A DNA stretch of 64,000 bases. It comes from Pandoraea apista. GTDB taxonomy: Bacteria > Pseudomonadota > Gammaproteobacteria > Burkholderiales > Burkholderiaceae. The stretch is taken from positions 2,666,001 through 2,730,000 of the forward strand of contig NZ_CP013481.2 in NCBI RefSeq assembly GCF_001465595.2, in the 5' to 3' direction. The notes under the pieces were generated by a model that was not told where the DNA came from, ran no database searches, and worked only from the letters and a program-made list of their open reading frames with translations. A program made the position numbers and the translations under genes. Below, one piece after another: positions 39,950 to 49,355 of this stretch (within the stretch, counting starts at the first letter, position 1; every line of letters starts with the position of its first letter).

Positions 39950-40894
39950 ATGGCCAGCAACATCGCAAGCTCCCAGGATTACCCCCGCGACCTGATCGGT
40001 TACGGCCGTCACGTACCGTTTGCCGACTGGCCGGGGCGAGCGCGGATCGCTGTCCAGTTCGTTCTGAACTATGAAGAGGGTGGCGAGAACTGTGTTTTGC
40101 ATGGCGATCGGGCGTCAGAGCAGTTTCTGTCCGAGATCATTGGCGCAGCGGCTTACGAAGCGCGTCACATGAGCATGGAGTCCATCTACGAATACGGGTC
40201 GCGTTCGGGCGTGTGGCGCATCTTGCGTGAATTCGAGCGTCGCGGGTTGCCGCTGACTGTCTTTGGCGTGGCCATGGCCATGCAGCGTCATCCGGAAATC
40301 ACGGCGGCGTTTCAGGAGCTGGGGCACGAGATTGCGTGCCATGGCTGGCGTTGGATTCACTACCAGAACATCGATGAGGCGACCGAGCGTGAGCACATGC
40401 GCATCGCCATCGATATCTTCAAGGAAATGACGGGGAGCGCGCCGCTTGGCTGGTATACGGGGCGAGATAGTCCTAATACGCGGCGTCTGGTGGTTGAGCA
40501 GGGCGGCTTTGTGTACGACTCCGACAACTATGGCGACGACCTGCCGTTCTGGACGCAAGTGCAGACCAGCGGCGGGGAGGTCAAGCCGCATCTCGTGGTG
40601 CCGTACACGCTGGATTCCAACGACATGCGCTTTGCCGCGCCGCAGGGATTCAACACGGCGGACCACTTCTTCCACTACCTGCGCGACGCATTCGACGTGC
40701 TTTACGCTGAGGGTGACGAGGCGCCGAAGATGTTATCGATCGGTATGCATTGCCGGTTGCTGGGCCGTCCGGGGCGCTTTGCCGCGTTGCAGCGATTCCT
40801 CGATCACATTGAAAAGCACGATCGCGTGTGGGTCTGCCGTCGCATTGACGTGGCGCGTCATTGGCAAGAGCGTCATCCGTTCGTGGCGGCGTGA
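39950..40894 (+). CDS. puuE: Allantoinase PuuE
   Basis: A 314-aa polysaccharide-deacetylase-fold allantoinase that hydrolyses allantoin to allantoate; it is unrelated to AllB-type amidohydrolases. Typical segments are YPRDLIGYGRHVPFADWPG, RIAVQFVLNYEEGGENCVLH, MESIYEYGSRSGVWRILREF and EIACHGWRWIHYQ. The start at 39950 (MASNIASSQDYPRD) is where family similarity begins. It heads the puuE-uraD-alc-allA run of genes. Confidence 0.95.
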   Translation: MASNIASSQDYPRDLIGYGRHVPFADWPGRARIAVQFVLNYEEGGENCVLHGDRASEQFLSEIIGAAAYEARHMSMESIYEYGSRSGVWRILREFERRGLPLTVFGVAMAMQRHPEITAAFQELGHEIACHGWRWIHYQNIDEATEREHMRIAIDIFKEMTGSAPLGWYTGRDSPNTRRLVVEQGGFVYDSDNYGDDLPFWTQVQTSGGEVKPHLVVPYTLDSNDMRFAAPQGFNTADHFFHYLRDAFDVLYAEGDEAPKMLSIGMHCRLLGRPGRFAALQRFLDHIEKHDRVWVCRRIDVARHWQERHPFVAA

Positions 40895-41029
40895 GTCACA
40901 GATGGTGAGTAAGGCGGCTGGGCCCGAAGGGGCGCAGTCTGCCGGTATCGAAATTGAGTCCGACAGGCGTCATCGGGCTGTGCGACCAGCGCGGCGGGAC
41001 GCCACCATTGTTCTTCAGGAGAGCGGTAA

Positions 41030-41563
41030 ATGAACGCCCCGTTGCCTATGACCCAACGTACTGTTGCCGAGCTGTCGGCGTTGCCGCGTGCCGAGTTCGT
41101 TGCCGCGCTCGACGGCATTTTCGAGCATTCCCCGTGGGTGGCTGAAGCGGCTTGGGAAGACCGGCCGTTTGCCACCGTCAATGCGTTGCACGACGCCATG
41201 TGCCAAGCGGTGATCGATGCTGGCGAAGGAGCGCAGCTCGATCTCATTCGTGCTCACCCGGAGTTGGCGGGTAAGGCGGCTGTGCGTGGCGAGTTGACGG
41301 CCGAGTCCACCCGCGAGCAGGCGGGGGCGGGGCTAGACCAGTGCAGTGCGGAAGAATTTGCGCGTCTGACCGAACTCAATGACGCGTACAAGGCCAAGTT
41401 TGGCTTCCCGTACATTTTGGCCGTGCGAGGCCATACACGCAGCAGCATCATCGAGAACTTCGCCGGGCGCCTTGAGAACAGCCGTGCGGACGAGATCGAA
41501 GCGTGCCTGCGACAGATCTTCCGTATCGCGGGATTCCGTCTGGAAGATCTGGTGCGCGACTAA
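41030..41563 (+). CDS. uraD: 2-oxo-4-hydroxy-4-carboxy-5-ureidoimidazoline (OHCU) decarboxylase
   Basis: A 177-aa all-helical enzyme that decarboxylates OHCU to S-allantoin, the last step of urate breakdown to allantoin. The catalytic His is in [14 protein letters not shown]. The [17 protein letters not shown] start and the [19 protein letters not shown]-terminal segment are diagnostic. ATG 41030 follows AGGAGAGCGGTAA. It is 135 nt after puuE. Confidence 0.95.
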   Translation: MNAPLPMTQRTVAELSALPRAEFVAALDGIFEHSPWVAEAAWEDRPFATVNALHDAMCQAVIDAGEGAQLDLIRAHPELAGKAAVRGELTAESTREQAGAGLDQCSAEEFARLTELNDAYKAKFGFPYILAVRGHTRSSIIENFAGRLENSRADEIEACLRQIFRIAGFRLEDLVRD

Positions 41564-41666
41564 AGCGCGGAGATGGATAAGGCGGGTGGATAGACATTCG
41601 CCAAAGCGTTTTCCCCAGTTTTCGTATTCACTCGTTTCCGCTTTTACCGAATCATCAGGAGTTGGC

Positions 41667-42689
41667 ATGGCCCTCGCCCCGCAAGATCCGAATGCACCGG
41701 AATTCGTGCGCCGTTACGTCAATCTGGCCGATCCGCGCCTGGGTGCGCAGGCACTCGAGGCCAGCGACGAATTCTTCGCGGCCAAAGAGCGCATGCTCAA
41801 TCCCGAGCCGGCCGTCTTCATTCCCGGCAAATACGACGAGAACGGCAAGTGGATGGATGGCTGGGAAACGCGTCGCAAGCGCGTGAACGGCTACGACTGG
41901 TGCGTGGTCAAGCTCGCGCGGGCGGGCGTGTTGTTCGGTGTCGATCTGGACACCAGCCACTTCACCGGCAACTTCCCGCCGGCGGCGTCGCTCGAGGGGT
42001 GCTACAGCCCGGACGGTGCACCGGGCCAGAGCGCCGAGTGGTTCGAACTGCTCGCCTCGACCACGCTGCAAGGCAACTCGCATCACTACCATGCCATCGC
42101 TATCCAGCGTCCGGTCACGCACGTGCGCGTGAACCTGTACCCCGACGGCGGTCTGGCGCGCTTGCGTCTGTATGGCTTGCCGCAGAGCGATTGGGCGGGG
42201 CGTTCGCGCGACGAGCTGATCGACCTGATCGCGATGGAGAATGGTGGCTACATCGTAGCGGCGAACAACCAGCATTTCGGGTTGGCGTCGAACCTGTTGA
42301 TGCCGGGCCGTGGCGTGAACATGGGCGATGGGTGGGAGACGCGGCGGCGTCGAGAGCCCGGCAACGACTGGGCGATCATTGCGTTGGCACAGCCGGGCGA
42401 GATTGCCAAAATCGAAGTCGACACGGCGCACTTCAAGGGCAACTTCCCCGATCGTTGCTCCATCCAGGCGGCATACGTGACGGGGGGCACCGAGCAGTCA
42501 TTGATTACGCAGTCCATGTTCTGGCCGGTGTTGTTGCCCGAGCAGAAACTGGCGATGGACAAACAGTTCTTCTTTGAAGAGCCGGTGCAGAAGCTGGGGG
42601 CCATCACGCACATCCGCTTCAACATCATTCCGGACGGCGGCGTATCGCGCCTGCGTCTGTGGGGCCGTCTGAGCGAGAAGAAGGCGTAA
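41667..42689 (+). CDS. alc: Allantoicase
   Basis: A 340-aa enzyme that hydrolyses allantoate to ureidoglycolate and urea. Its internal duplication is obvious: [10 protein letters not shown]...[11 protein letters not shown]... with HFTGNFPP in the first half, and [19 protein letters not shown] with [11 protein letters not shown] in the second. Each repeat ends with an arginine-rich RLRLYG/RLRLWG strand. ATG 41667 follows CATCAGGAGTTGGC. The gene is immediately upstream of allA. Confidence 0.95.
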   Translation: MALAPQDPNAPEFVRRYVNLADPRLGAQALEASDEFFAAKERMLNPEPAVFIPGKYDENGKWMDGWETRRKRVNGYDWCVVKLARAGVLFGVDLDTSHFTGNFPPAASLEGCYSPDGAPGQSAEWFELLASTTLQGNSHHYHAIAIQRPVTHVRVNLYPDGGLARLRLYGLPQSDWAGRSRDELIDLIAMENGGYIVAANNQHFGLASNLLMPGRGVNMGDGWETRRRREPGNDWAIIALAQPGEIAKIEVDTAHFKGNFPDRCSIQAAYVTGGTEQSLITQSMFWPVLLPEQKLAMDKQFFFEEPVQKLGAITHIRFNIIPDGGVSRLRLWGRLSEKKA

Positions 42690-42779
42690 GCGACGTCAGC
42701 AAAAAGAAGACCTCTCGCCTCCGGACGAAAGCAAAGGGTGCGAGAGGCTGCAACGAGCAGGGACAAAAAGGAGCGTGAC

Positions 42780-43313
42780 ATGGCGGGTCTGGCGTTGAAG
42801 ATAGAGCGATTGACGCGGGAGGCGTTTGCGCCGTTTGGCGACGTGATCGAGTTGTCGGGGGCGAAGCATTTCGCGATCAATGGCGGGACGACCGAGCGCT
42901 TTCACGATCTGGCGACGGTGGATCTGGGTCCGGAGGGTGGACGAACGTTAGTGAACGTATTCCGTGGGCAGCCGAGGCAGTTGCCGTATGAGGTGAAGAT
43001 GTTGGAGCGTCACCCGTTGGGCAGTCAGGCGTTCATTCCGTTGAAGACGACGCCGTATCTGGTGGTGGTGGCGCCGGCGGGCGAGTTGGATGTGAGTCAG
43101 ATGAGGGCGTTCGTCTCGGAGGGTTGGCAGGGCGTGAACTACGCGCGAGGCGTATGGCATCACCCATTACTGGCGTTGCATGAGGTGAGTGACTTCGTGG
43201 TGGTGGATCGGGGGGGCGAGGGTCACAACTGTGACGAGCAGGATTTGCCGGGGGTGTATGTGTTGACGCAGGCGGCGTTGGAGGCAGCGCGGGCGGCGCA
43301 GAAAGCGGCATAA
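42780..43313 (+). CDS. allA: Ureidoglycolate lyase
   Basis: A 177-aa cupin-like enzyme that splits ureidoglycolate into glyoxylate and urea, completing the path. It shows [20 protein letters not shown], the [20 protein letters not shown] core and [20 protein letters not shown], which includes the conserved His pair. ATG 42780 follows AAAAAGGAGCGTGAC, a strong site. The codons here are strikingly rich in GTTG/GCG, with more G and T on the coding strand than the neighbours. Confidence 0.94.
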   Translation: MAGLALKIERLTREAFAPFGDVIELSGAKHFAINGGTTERFHDLATVDLGPEGGRTLVNVFRGQPRQLPYEVKMLERHPLGSQAFIPLKTTPYLVVVAPAGELDVSQMRAFVSEGWQGVNYARGVWHHPLLALHEVSDFVVVDRGGEGHNCDEQDLPGVYVLTQAALEAARAAQKAA

Positions 43314-43342
43314 GAAGAGAGTGAAAAAGAAGCAGGACAGCG

Positions 43343-43368
43343 AAAACGCCGGGGAAACCCGGCGTTTT
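43343..43368 (+). terminator. Probable terminator after allA
   Basis: An 11-bp stem, AAAACGCCGGG at 43343-43353 and CCCGGCGTTTT at 43358-43368, with a GAAA loop and a short T run. It lies 29 nt after the allA stop. Confidence 0.8.
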
Positions 43369-43450
43369 GCGTTTGGGGGGGAGGAAAAGAGCCGAAGCGA
43401 GCGGTGTAAAGGCGAGAAGTGGGCAAGAAGGGGGAGAAGGAAGGGGAAAG

Positions 43451-43523
43451 AGACGGACCGGGGCCCCTTTCTGCAGCGAGTTGGGTTTATGTCTGAGAGG
43501 CGGAAAGGGGCCCCGGTCCGTCT
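43451..43523. repeat. Perfect 21-bp inverted repeat in a purine-rich spacer
   Basis: The arms at 43451-43471 and 43503-43523 are exact reverse complements and enclose a 31-nt centre. Each arm contains the palindrome GGGGCCCC. The surrounding plus strand, ~43315-43460 and ~43483-43555, is almost all G and A. There is no T-tract, so it is not a normal terminator. It is the main content of the 418-nt gap between allA and the ATP-grasp gene. Its role is unknown: it could be a repetitive extragenic hairpin, a transcript barrier or a protein site. Confidence 0.85.
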
Positions 43524-43731
43524 GGAGGGCGGTGTGGAGGACGGTATAGGAGGGACGGCGCCAAAAACAGACCAAACATAAAAAAACCTGACCCAGCGCT
43601 AACTCCTATACTGAAAATCACCGGCGTGGTGCGGGCGGAGGAGGTGCGCACTGAAAACGTGCGGAAAGGGTGAAAAAAAGCTCGGGCATGGATATTGCTC
43701 GATCTCGACACAGCAATCTGCGGAGAAGCGT

Positions 43732-45156
43732 ATGGTCGAGAGCTATAACGAGATGGCGAGCATCACGGGTGCGGTACGGTCGCATTACCGTCGGTTTGAC
43801 GATTGGTTGCGGTGTCAGCCGGAAGATGTTCTGCACCATAAGCGGGCCGAGGCGGATCTGGTGTTCCGACGGGTCGGGATTACGTTTGCTGTGTATGGCA
43901 ATGAGGCGGGCACCGAGCGTCTGATTCCCTTCGATCTGATTCCAAGAATCATCCCGGCGCACGAGTGGCAGACCTTGCAGACAGGTTTGCGTCAGCGGGT
44001 CGAGGCGTTGAACCGGTTCATCCATGACGTTTATCACGAGCAGGACATCTTGCGTGCGGGTGTCATCCCGGCGGATCAGGTGTTGAAGAATGCGCAGTAT
44101 CGGCCGGAGATGCAGGGGGTGGATGTACCGGGCGACATTTACGCGCATATTGCCGGTGTGGACGTAGTGCGAGCGGGGACCGGCGATGACGGCGTGTTCT
44201 ACGTGCTGGAGGACAACCTGAGAGTGCCCTCCGGCGTGTCGTACATGCTCGAGAACCGCAAGATGATGATGCGATTGTTCCCCGAGTTGTTTGCGAGAAA
44301 TCGAATCGCGCCGGTCGAGCACTATCCCGACTTGTTGCTGGACAGCTTGCGTGCTGTAGCGCCAATGGGGATAGATGATCCCACCGTCGTTGTCATGACG
44401 CCGGGCATCTACAACTCCGCGTACTTCGAGCACGCCTTCCTCGCGCAGCAGATGGGGATTGAACTGGTCGAAGGACAGGATCTGTTCGTTGAAGACAACC
44501 TCGTCTACATGCGAACCACCAACGGTCCCAAGCGAGTCGACGTCATCTACCGAAGAATCGACGACGACTTCCTTGATCCGCTGGCATTCCGCGCCGACTC
44601 CACGTTGGGCGTGCCGGGATTGCTGAGCGTCTACCGGGCCGGTCGCGTTACGTTGGCCAATGCCATCGGCACGGGCGTTGCCGACGACAAGTCCATCTAT
44701 CCGTTCGTGCCCGACATGATCGAGTTCTACCTCGGTGAGAAGCCCATCCTGAACAACGTGCCGACCTACCAGTGCCGTCGACCGGACGACCTTGCCTACA
44801 CCCTCGATAACCTTGGCGAACTCGTCGTTAAAGAAGTTCACGGGGCGGGGGGGTACGGCATGCTCGTTGGCCCGGCATCCACCAAAGCCGAGATCGAAGC
44901 CTTCCGCCAACGGCTCATTGCCAAGCCCGACGGTTACATCGCGCAACCCACGCTCGCCTTGTCTGCGTGTCCAACCTTCGTCGAGGCGGGCGTTGCGCCA
45001 AGACACATCGACCTGAGGCCGTTCGTGCTGTCCTCCGGCAAAGGCGTGACCATGGTGCCGGGCGGGCTCACACGCGTGGCGCTGACCGAAGGGTCGCTGG
45101 TCGTCAACTCCTCGCAGGGTGGGGGGACGAAAGACACCTGGGTACTCGAAAAATAG
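43732..45156 (+). CDS. Circularly permuted ATP-grasp protein
   Basis: A 474-aa type 2 circularly permuted ATP-grasp (DUF404/DUF407-like) predicted to form amide bonds from ATP, a carboxylate and an amine. Signs are AVRSHYRRFDDWL, NRFIHDVYHEQDILRAGVIP, GVDVVRAGTGDDGVFYVLED with LRVPSGVSYMLENR, and ELVVKEVHGAGGYGMLVGP, whose Lys and Gly-rich loop are the displaced ATP-binding element. GGAG precedes ATG 43732. It is the first gene of a four-gene unit with alpha-E, transglutaminase-like and Anbu genes. The substrate is unknown; a small peptide or protein tag has been predicted for such clusters. Confidence 0.9.
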   Translation: MVESYNEMASITGAVRSHYRRFDDWLRCQPEDVLHHKRAEADLVFRRVGITFAVYGNEAGTERLIPFDLIPRIIPAHEWQTLQTGLRQRVEALNRFIHDVYHEQDILRAGVIPADQVLKNAQYRPEMQGVDVPGDIYAHIAGVDVVRAGTGDDGVFYVLEDNLRVPSGVSYMLENRKMMMRLFPELFARNRIAPVEHYPDLLLDSLRAVAPMGIDDPTVVVMTPGIYNSAYFEHAFLAQQMGIELVEGQDLFVEDNLVYMRTTNGPKRVDVIYRRIDDDFLDPLAFRADSTLGVPGLLSVYRAGRVTLANAIGTGVADDKSIYPFVPDMIEFYLGEKPILNNVPTYQCRRPDDLAYTLDNLGELVVKEVHGAGGYGMLVGPASTKAEIEAFRQRLIAKPDGYIAQPTLALSACPTFVEAGVAPRHIDLRPFVLSSGKGVTMVPGGLTRVALTEGSLVVNSSQGGGTKDTWVLEK

Positions 45157-45200
45157 CCCAAGTCAGCCGGATACGACAAACCTCATAGCGAGAAGAGATC

Positions 45201-46193
45201 ATGCTTAGCCGTACCGCCGATCACCTGTTCTGGATGGCTCGCTACATGGAGCGGGCCGAAAACACCGCCCGCCTGCTCGACGTCAACTTGCAGAACCTGC
45301 TGCTGCCCCAAGGGGCCATCGATGACGAAGAAGATGCCGACGCCGCCCGCGCGCATATGGGGGGCTTCGACGACGAGGGGGGCTGGCGCGCCACCTTGCG
45401 CATCTCCGAACTCGAACCCGCGTTCAATCGCAAACATGCGCGGGCCACGCGCGCCAACGTGCTCGACTTCGTTGTGCGTGACCGCGACAACCCTTCCAGC
45501 ATCGCCTGCTGCCTCGCGGCCGCCCGAGAAAACGCGCGCGCCGTGCGCGGCACCCTCACCACCGAACTCTGGGAAACCGTCAACAGCACCTGGCTTGAAT
45601 TTCCGCGCATGATCGACCTGCTCGAACGCGATCCGGCACACCTGTTCGAATGGGTCAAAGTGCGCTCCCACCTCTCGCGCGGTGTGAGCTTCGGCACCTT
45701 GTTTCAGGACGACGCCTTCTACTTCACGCGTCTCGGCCTCTTCCTCGAACGGGCAGACAACACCGCCCGTATCCTCGACGTGCGCTTCCACGAAGCCGTG
45801 CGCACCGAGCGGGCCGACGCCTCGCATCCCACCGACTTTTACTACTGGTCCGCCGTACTGAGAAGCGTGTCCGGCTTCGAGATCTACCGCAAGGTCTATC
45901 GCGACGTCATCACCCCCGAGCGCGTCGTCGAACTGCTCATGCTCAATGCTCACATGCCACGCTCACTGCTCGCCTCGCTCACAGGCGTATGCGAAAATCT
46001 CGCTACACTGTCCAACGCCCAGTCCGGCGATGTCGAACGGTACGCGGGCAAACTTCAGTCCGAACTCAAATACACCGACATCCAGCAGATACAACAGCAA
46101 GGGCTACACCCCGTCCTGACCGAGTTCCTCGAGCGAGTGTCCGTGCTCGGCAACAAAATCAGCCAGACATTCCTGATTCCGCTTGCCGCCTGA
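45201..46193 (+). CDS. Alpha-E domain protein (DUF403)
   Basis: A 330-aa, mainly helical protein. LSRTADHLFWMARYMERAEN is the signature start of the alpha-E domain, and a second matching segment FTRLGLFLERADNTARILDV lies near residue 185. The repeated ER-AENTAR pattern suggests an internal duplication. Alpha-E proteins nearly always accompany a circularly permuted ATP-grasp and a transglutaminase-like protein and are assumed to work with them; the mechanism is unknown. It starts 44 nt after the ATP-grasp gene. Confidence 0.9.
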   Translation: MLSRTADHLFWMARYMERAENTARLLDVNLQNLLLPQGAIDDEEDADAARAHMGGFDDEGGWRATLRISELEPAFNRKHARATRANVLDFVVRDRDNPSSIACCLAAARENARAVRGTLTTELWETVNSTWLEFPRMIDLLERDPAHLFEWVKVRSHLSRGVSFGTLFQDDAFYFTRLGLFLERADNTARILDVRFHEAVRTERADASHPTDFYYWSAVLRSVSGFEIYRKVYRDVITPERVVELLMLNAHMPRSLLASLTGVCENLATLSNAQSGDVERYAGKLQSELKYTDIQQIQQQGLHPVLTEFLERVSVLGNKISQTFLIPLAA

Positions 46194-46197
46194 TGCC

Positions 46198-47004
46198 ATG
46201 CGCCTGATCATTCGCCACGAGACGACCTACCGCTACGACACGCCGGTGCGCTACACCATTCAGCAGCTTCGGCTTACGCCCGTGGGGTCCGAAGTACAGC
46301 GCATCGTGCATTGGCGGCTCAGTGCGCCCGGCAAACTTACCGCCGCGCGCGACGCCTTCGGCAACGACATGCACACGCTCGTGCTGCACCAGCCGCACAG
46401 TGAAATCCATCTGCTTGCCGAAGGAGAAGTCGAAACCACCCCCCTCGTCGACGGCAAGCTCGGGGAGACGAGCCATGCCGTACCAGTGTTATCCTTCGCC
46501 AGCCCGACACCGCTTACCGCGCGCAACGATGCCATCGATGCCCTCGCCGGCGATGCCGGGGTGACGACGCCGGGCGAACTGCTGGCGCTTGCGGCGACCA
46601 TCTGCGAGCAAGTCGACTACGAATCCGGCATCACCGCCGTAACCAGCACCGCCGCGCAGGCACTGGCGCTGGGGCGTGGCGTGTGTCAGGATCATGCACA
46701 CCTGATGCTCGCCGTTTGCCGGGCCCGAGGCGTGCCGGCGAGATACGTCAGCGGGTACATCGATCCTGGCGACGTACCGCATGCAGCCAGTCACGCATGG
46801 GTCGACGTATGGGTCGACGGGGCAGGGTGGGTCAGCATCGACGTGACCCATGCCTGCTTTGCCAGCGGTAACTACTGCCGGCTGGCCGTAGGCCGCGACT
46901 ATGAGTCGGCGGCGCCGGTCAGAGGCATGCGCAGCGGTGGGGCGACCGAAGCGCTGCACGTATCGGTCAGTGTCGATACCGTGCCGCTCGATCAACAACA
47001 GTAG
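46198..47004 (+). CDS. Transglutaminase-like cysteine peptidase-fold protein
   Basis: A 268-aa protein with an N-terminal beta domain (MRLIIRHETTYRYDTPVRYT; bacterial transglutaminase-like N-term) and a papain-fold core. The catalytic Cys is in ALGRGVCQDHAHLMLAVCRA, the His in HAASHAWVDVWVDGAGWVS and the Asp in the following strand (SIDVTH). It may act as a peptidase or amide-transfer enzyme, either releasing or exchanging products of the ATP-grasp protein. It starts 4 nt after the alpha-E stop. A TTG start upstream is less likely. Confidence 0.9.
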   Translation: MRLIIRHETTYRYDTPVRYTIQQLRLTPVGSEVQRIVHWRLSAPGKLTAARDAFGNDMHTLVLHQPHSEIHLLAEGEVETTPLVDGKLGETSHAVPVLSFASPTPLTARNDAIDALAGDAGVTTPGELLALAATICEQVDYESGITAVTSTAAQALALGRGVCQDHAHLMLAVCRARGVPARYVSGYIDPGDVPHAASHAWVDVWVDGAGWVSIDVTHACFASGNYCRLAVGRDYESAAPVRGMRSGGATEALHVSVSVDTVPLDQQQ

Positions 47005-47053
47005 CTTTTCACGTGACGGGGTGGAGTACCCCGCACGGCAAGACAGGAATGAC

Positions 47054-47905
47054 ATGACGTACTGCGTGGCCATGAAGCTCGATGCCGGGCTCGTATTTCT
47101 CTCCGATACCCGGACCAATGCGGGTGTCGATCACGTCAGCACCTTTCGCAAGATGCTCGTGTTCGAGCGTCCGGGCGAGCGCGTGCTCGTGCTGCTCTCG
47201 GCCGGCAACCTCGCCCTCACGCAGGCGGTACGACAGCATCTCGTAGAAGCACGCGAGGCCGACGCCGACACCCTGTGGACCGCCAAATCCATGAGCGACG
47301 TTGCACGTGTTGTCGGACAGGCGATTCGTGACGTCTACGCACGCGACGCCAAAGCACTCGAAGCCTTCGGCGTCGACTTCAATTGCAGCTTCCTGCTCGG
47401 TGGTCAGATTGCCGGCGCGCCGAGCCGTCTGTTTCAACTGTATTCGGCAGGTAACTTCATCGAAGCGTCGTCCGTCAACCCGTATTTCCAGATCGGCGAA
47501 TCCAAATACGGCAAGCCCATCATCGACCGGCTCGTTACGCCCGCTACATCGCTGGACGACGGCGCCAAGTGCGCCCTGATCTCCATGGATTCCACGCTGC
47601 GCTCCAACGTCTCGGTAGGGCTGCCGCTCGACCTGCTCGTGTATGAAGAAGACAGCCTGCGCGTAACGCGCTTTGCGTCGCTCGACGACGAGAACGTCTA
47701 CTACAAAATGATTCACGACACCTGGGGCTCGCGTTTGCGTCAGGTGTTCGACGAACTGCCCGAGCCGCAATGGGCTGCCGTCGACGTTAGCGTGTCTGCA
47801 CTGCCGCCACCGCGTGCAACACCGCCCGAGGGCGCACCGGGTGCCGATGAGGCATCAAGCGTTCAATCGCTGGCGCAAACCTTCTCGCTGAAGATGCCCG
47901 GCTGA
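47054..47905 (+). CDS. Anbu proteasome-type peptidase
   Basis: A 283-aa Ntn-hydrolase of the Anbu (ancestral beta subunit) group, related to proteasome and HslV subunits. The predicted catalytic Thr is residue 2 in MTYCVAMKLDAGLVFLSDTR, with Asp in LSDTRTNAG and Lys in FRKMLVFERPG. LLGGQIAGAPSRLFQLYSAG and KCALISMDSTLRSNVSVGLP are family marks. The C-terminal ~45 residues are Pro/Ala-rich and probably disordered. ATG 47054 follows GACAGGAATGAC, and placing Thr right after Met supports this start. It ends the four-gene unit. No ATPase partner such as HslU is present. Confidence 0.93.
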   Translation: MTYCVAMKLDAGLVFLSDTRTNAGVDHVSTFRKMLVFERPGERVLVLLSAGNLALTQAVRQHLVEAREADADTLWTAKSMSDVARVVGQAIRDVYARDAKALEAFGVDFNCSFLLGGQIAGAPSRLFQLYSAGNFIEASSVNPYFQIGESKYGKPIIDRLVTPATSLDDGAKCALISMDSTLRSNVSVGLPLDLLVYEEDSLRVTRFASLDDENVYYKMIHDTWGSRLRQVFDELPEPQWAAVDVSVSALPPPRATPPEGAPGADEASSVQSLAQTFSLKMPG

Positions 47906-47927
47906 GCCTTCAGGGTGCGGCCATAAA

Positions 47928-47959
47928 AAAACGGCGTGACCTTCAGGTCACGCCGTTTT
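47928..47959. terminator. Bidirectional terminator between anbu and MATE genes
   Basis: A 14-bp stem, AAAACGGCGTGACC with GGTCACGCCGTTTT, around a TTCA loop, preceded by further As. It can serve both the rightward Anbu unit and the leftward MATE gene. Confidence 0.88.
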
Positions 47960-47975
47960 GCGTAGTGCATCTCCC

Positions 47976-49355
47976 TCAGCAAGTCGTTGCCCGTGCCAGC
48001 AACGTGCCACTGCGGTGACTGCGCCAGTACAGCCAGGCACTGATGGCCAGCGTCAGCAATTCGGTAATCAGCAGCGTGTACCAGATCGCCGTGCCACCCA
48101 GCCACACGTTGAGCAACCAGAGAACGCCCAGCAGCAGCACCCAGCTTCGCAGCGTAGCGATAGCGGCCGACGGACCCGGTGCTTCCACCGCCGTCAGAAA
48201 ACCCGCCACGATCAGATTGCCGGCCGCCGGCAGAAAGGCCAGCGCATACCAAAGTACCGCGTGCTCGAGAATCGACCAGGCATGAGCGCCCGCGGGCAGG
48301 AACAGGAATGTGAGCGGGCGGGCGAGCGTTGCCATCACGACAGCCACCAGCACCGAGAATCCCGTCACGGCGATCACGCCCAGGCGGAACGATTCACGCA
48401 GTGCGCTCAGATTGCGAGCGCCGCGATAGAAGCTGATCATCGGCTGCATGCTCTGCACGAGGGCCACCATCGTGACCGTCGCACCCAGCGTCATGTATTC
48501 CAGAATGGCGTACGCCGCCAGTCCGGTCTCGCCGAAGTTCGACAGAATCACGCGGTTGAAGGCGAATACCGTCACCGCCGGCGCGATCGCGCCAAGAAAC
48601 TCCGAAGCACCGTTATACATGGCACGCCAGACATGGAGTTCGCCGCGTCCGAATGCCCGCCACGTCGGCACCACCTGCTTCGCGAGCAAGAAGTGATAGC
48701 CGAGCATTACGCTGCTGGTGACCAGCATCGACAAACCCGTAGCAAGCGACGCCCCGTACATGCCCATGCCGTTGACGGCGATGAACCAATAGTCCAGCGC
48801 CCCGTTGGCGAGCGCGCCCATGAACATCGCGAACAGACCAAAACGCGCCGCCGGTGCGCCTTCCACACGAAGGAACAATTCCAGCGCGTACAGACCGTTG
48901 GCGAACAGCACGAACCAGCCCCAGCCCGACAGATAGGCCACCACGTTTTGCGCAATGACGCCCTCGGCGCCGAGGGCGGTCGCGATTTCGTGACGGAAAA
49001 TCAGCACCGCCGCGCTCATCGCGATACTGAAGACGAGTGTCACCCAAAGCACCTGCGAGAATGCGCGACGCGCTTCAGCTTGCCGTCCCTCGCCCAGCAA
49101 ACGGGCAATGAGCGTAGCACCGCCGACGCCCGTCATCACACTGAATGCGTAAGGCACATACAGCAGCGGCACAACGAGGTTAAGTGCGGCGAGTGCCTGT
49201 TCGCCGACGTAACGTCCGATGAAAATCCCGTCGATCAACGTGTAGATCGTGTACACCCAGCCGGAAAGAATGGTCGGGATCGCGAGTGAAGTGAATTGCT
49301 TGAGCAGCGACGCCCCGGCGCCCTGCGTGGATTGGCAGAAATTGGAATGAGACAT
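47976..49355 (-). CDS. MATE-family efflux transporter
   Basis: 459 aa with 12 hydrophobic segments in two six-helix halves. The start LLKQFTSLAIPTILSGWVYT and YTLIDGIFIGRYVGEQALAAL are typical of the DinF/NorM-like MATE superfamily, as is PLLYVPYAFSVMTGVGGATL in helix 2. These antiporters use Na+ or H+ to export cationic drugs or metabolites. It is convergent with the Anbu unit and leaves a long gap upstream. Confidence 0.9.
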   Translation of the reverse strand: MSHSNFCQSTQGAGASLLKQFTSLAIPTILSGWVYTIYTLIDGIFIGRYVGEQALAALNLVVPLLYVPYAFSVMTGVGGATLIARLLGEGRQAEARRAFSQVLWVTLVFSIAMSAAVLIFRHEIATALGAEGVIAQNVVAYLSGWGWFVLFANGLYALELFLRVEGAPAARFGLFAMFMGALANGALDYWFIAVNGMGMYGASLATGLSMLVTSSVMLGYHFLLAKQVVPTWRAFGRGELHVWRAMYNGASEFLGAIAPAVTVFAFNRVILSNFGETGLAAYAILEYMTLGATVTMVALVQSMQPMISFYRGARNLSALRESFRLGVIAVTGFSVLVAVVMATLARPLTFLFLPAGAHAWSILEHAVLWYALAFLPAAGNLIVAGFLTAVEAPGPSAAIATLRSWVLLLGVLWLLNVWLGGTAIWYTLLITELLTLAISAWLYWRSHRSGTLLARATTC

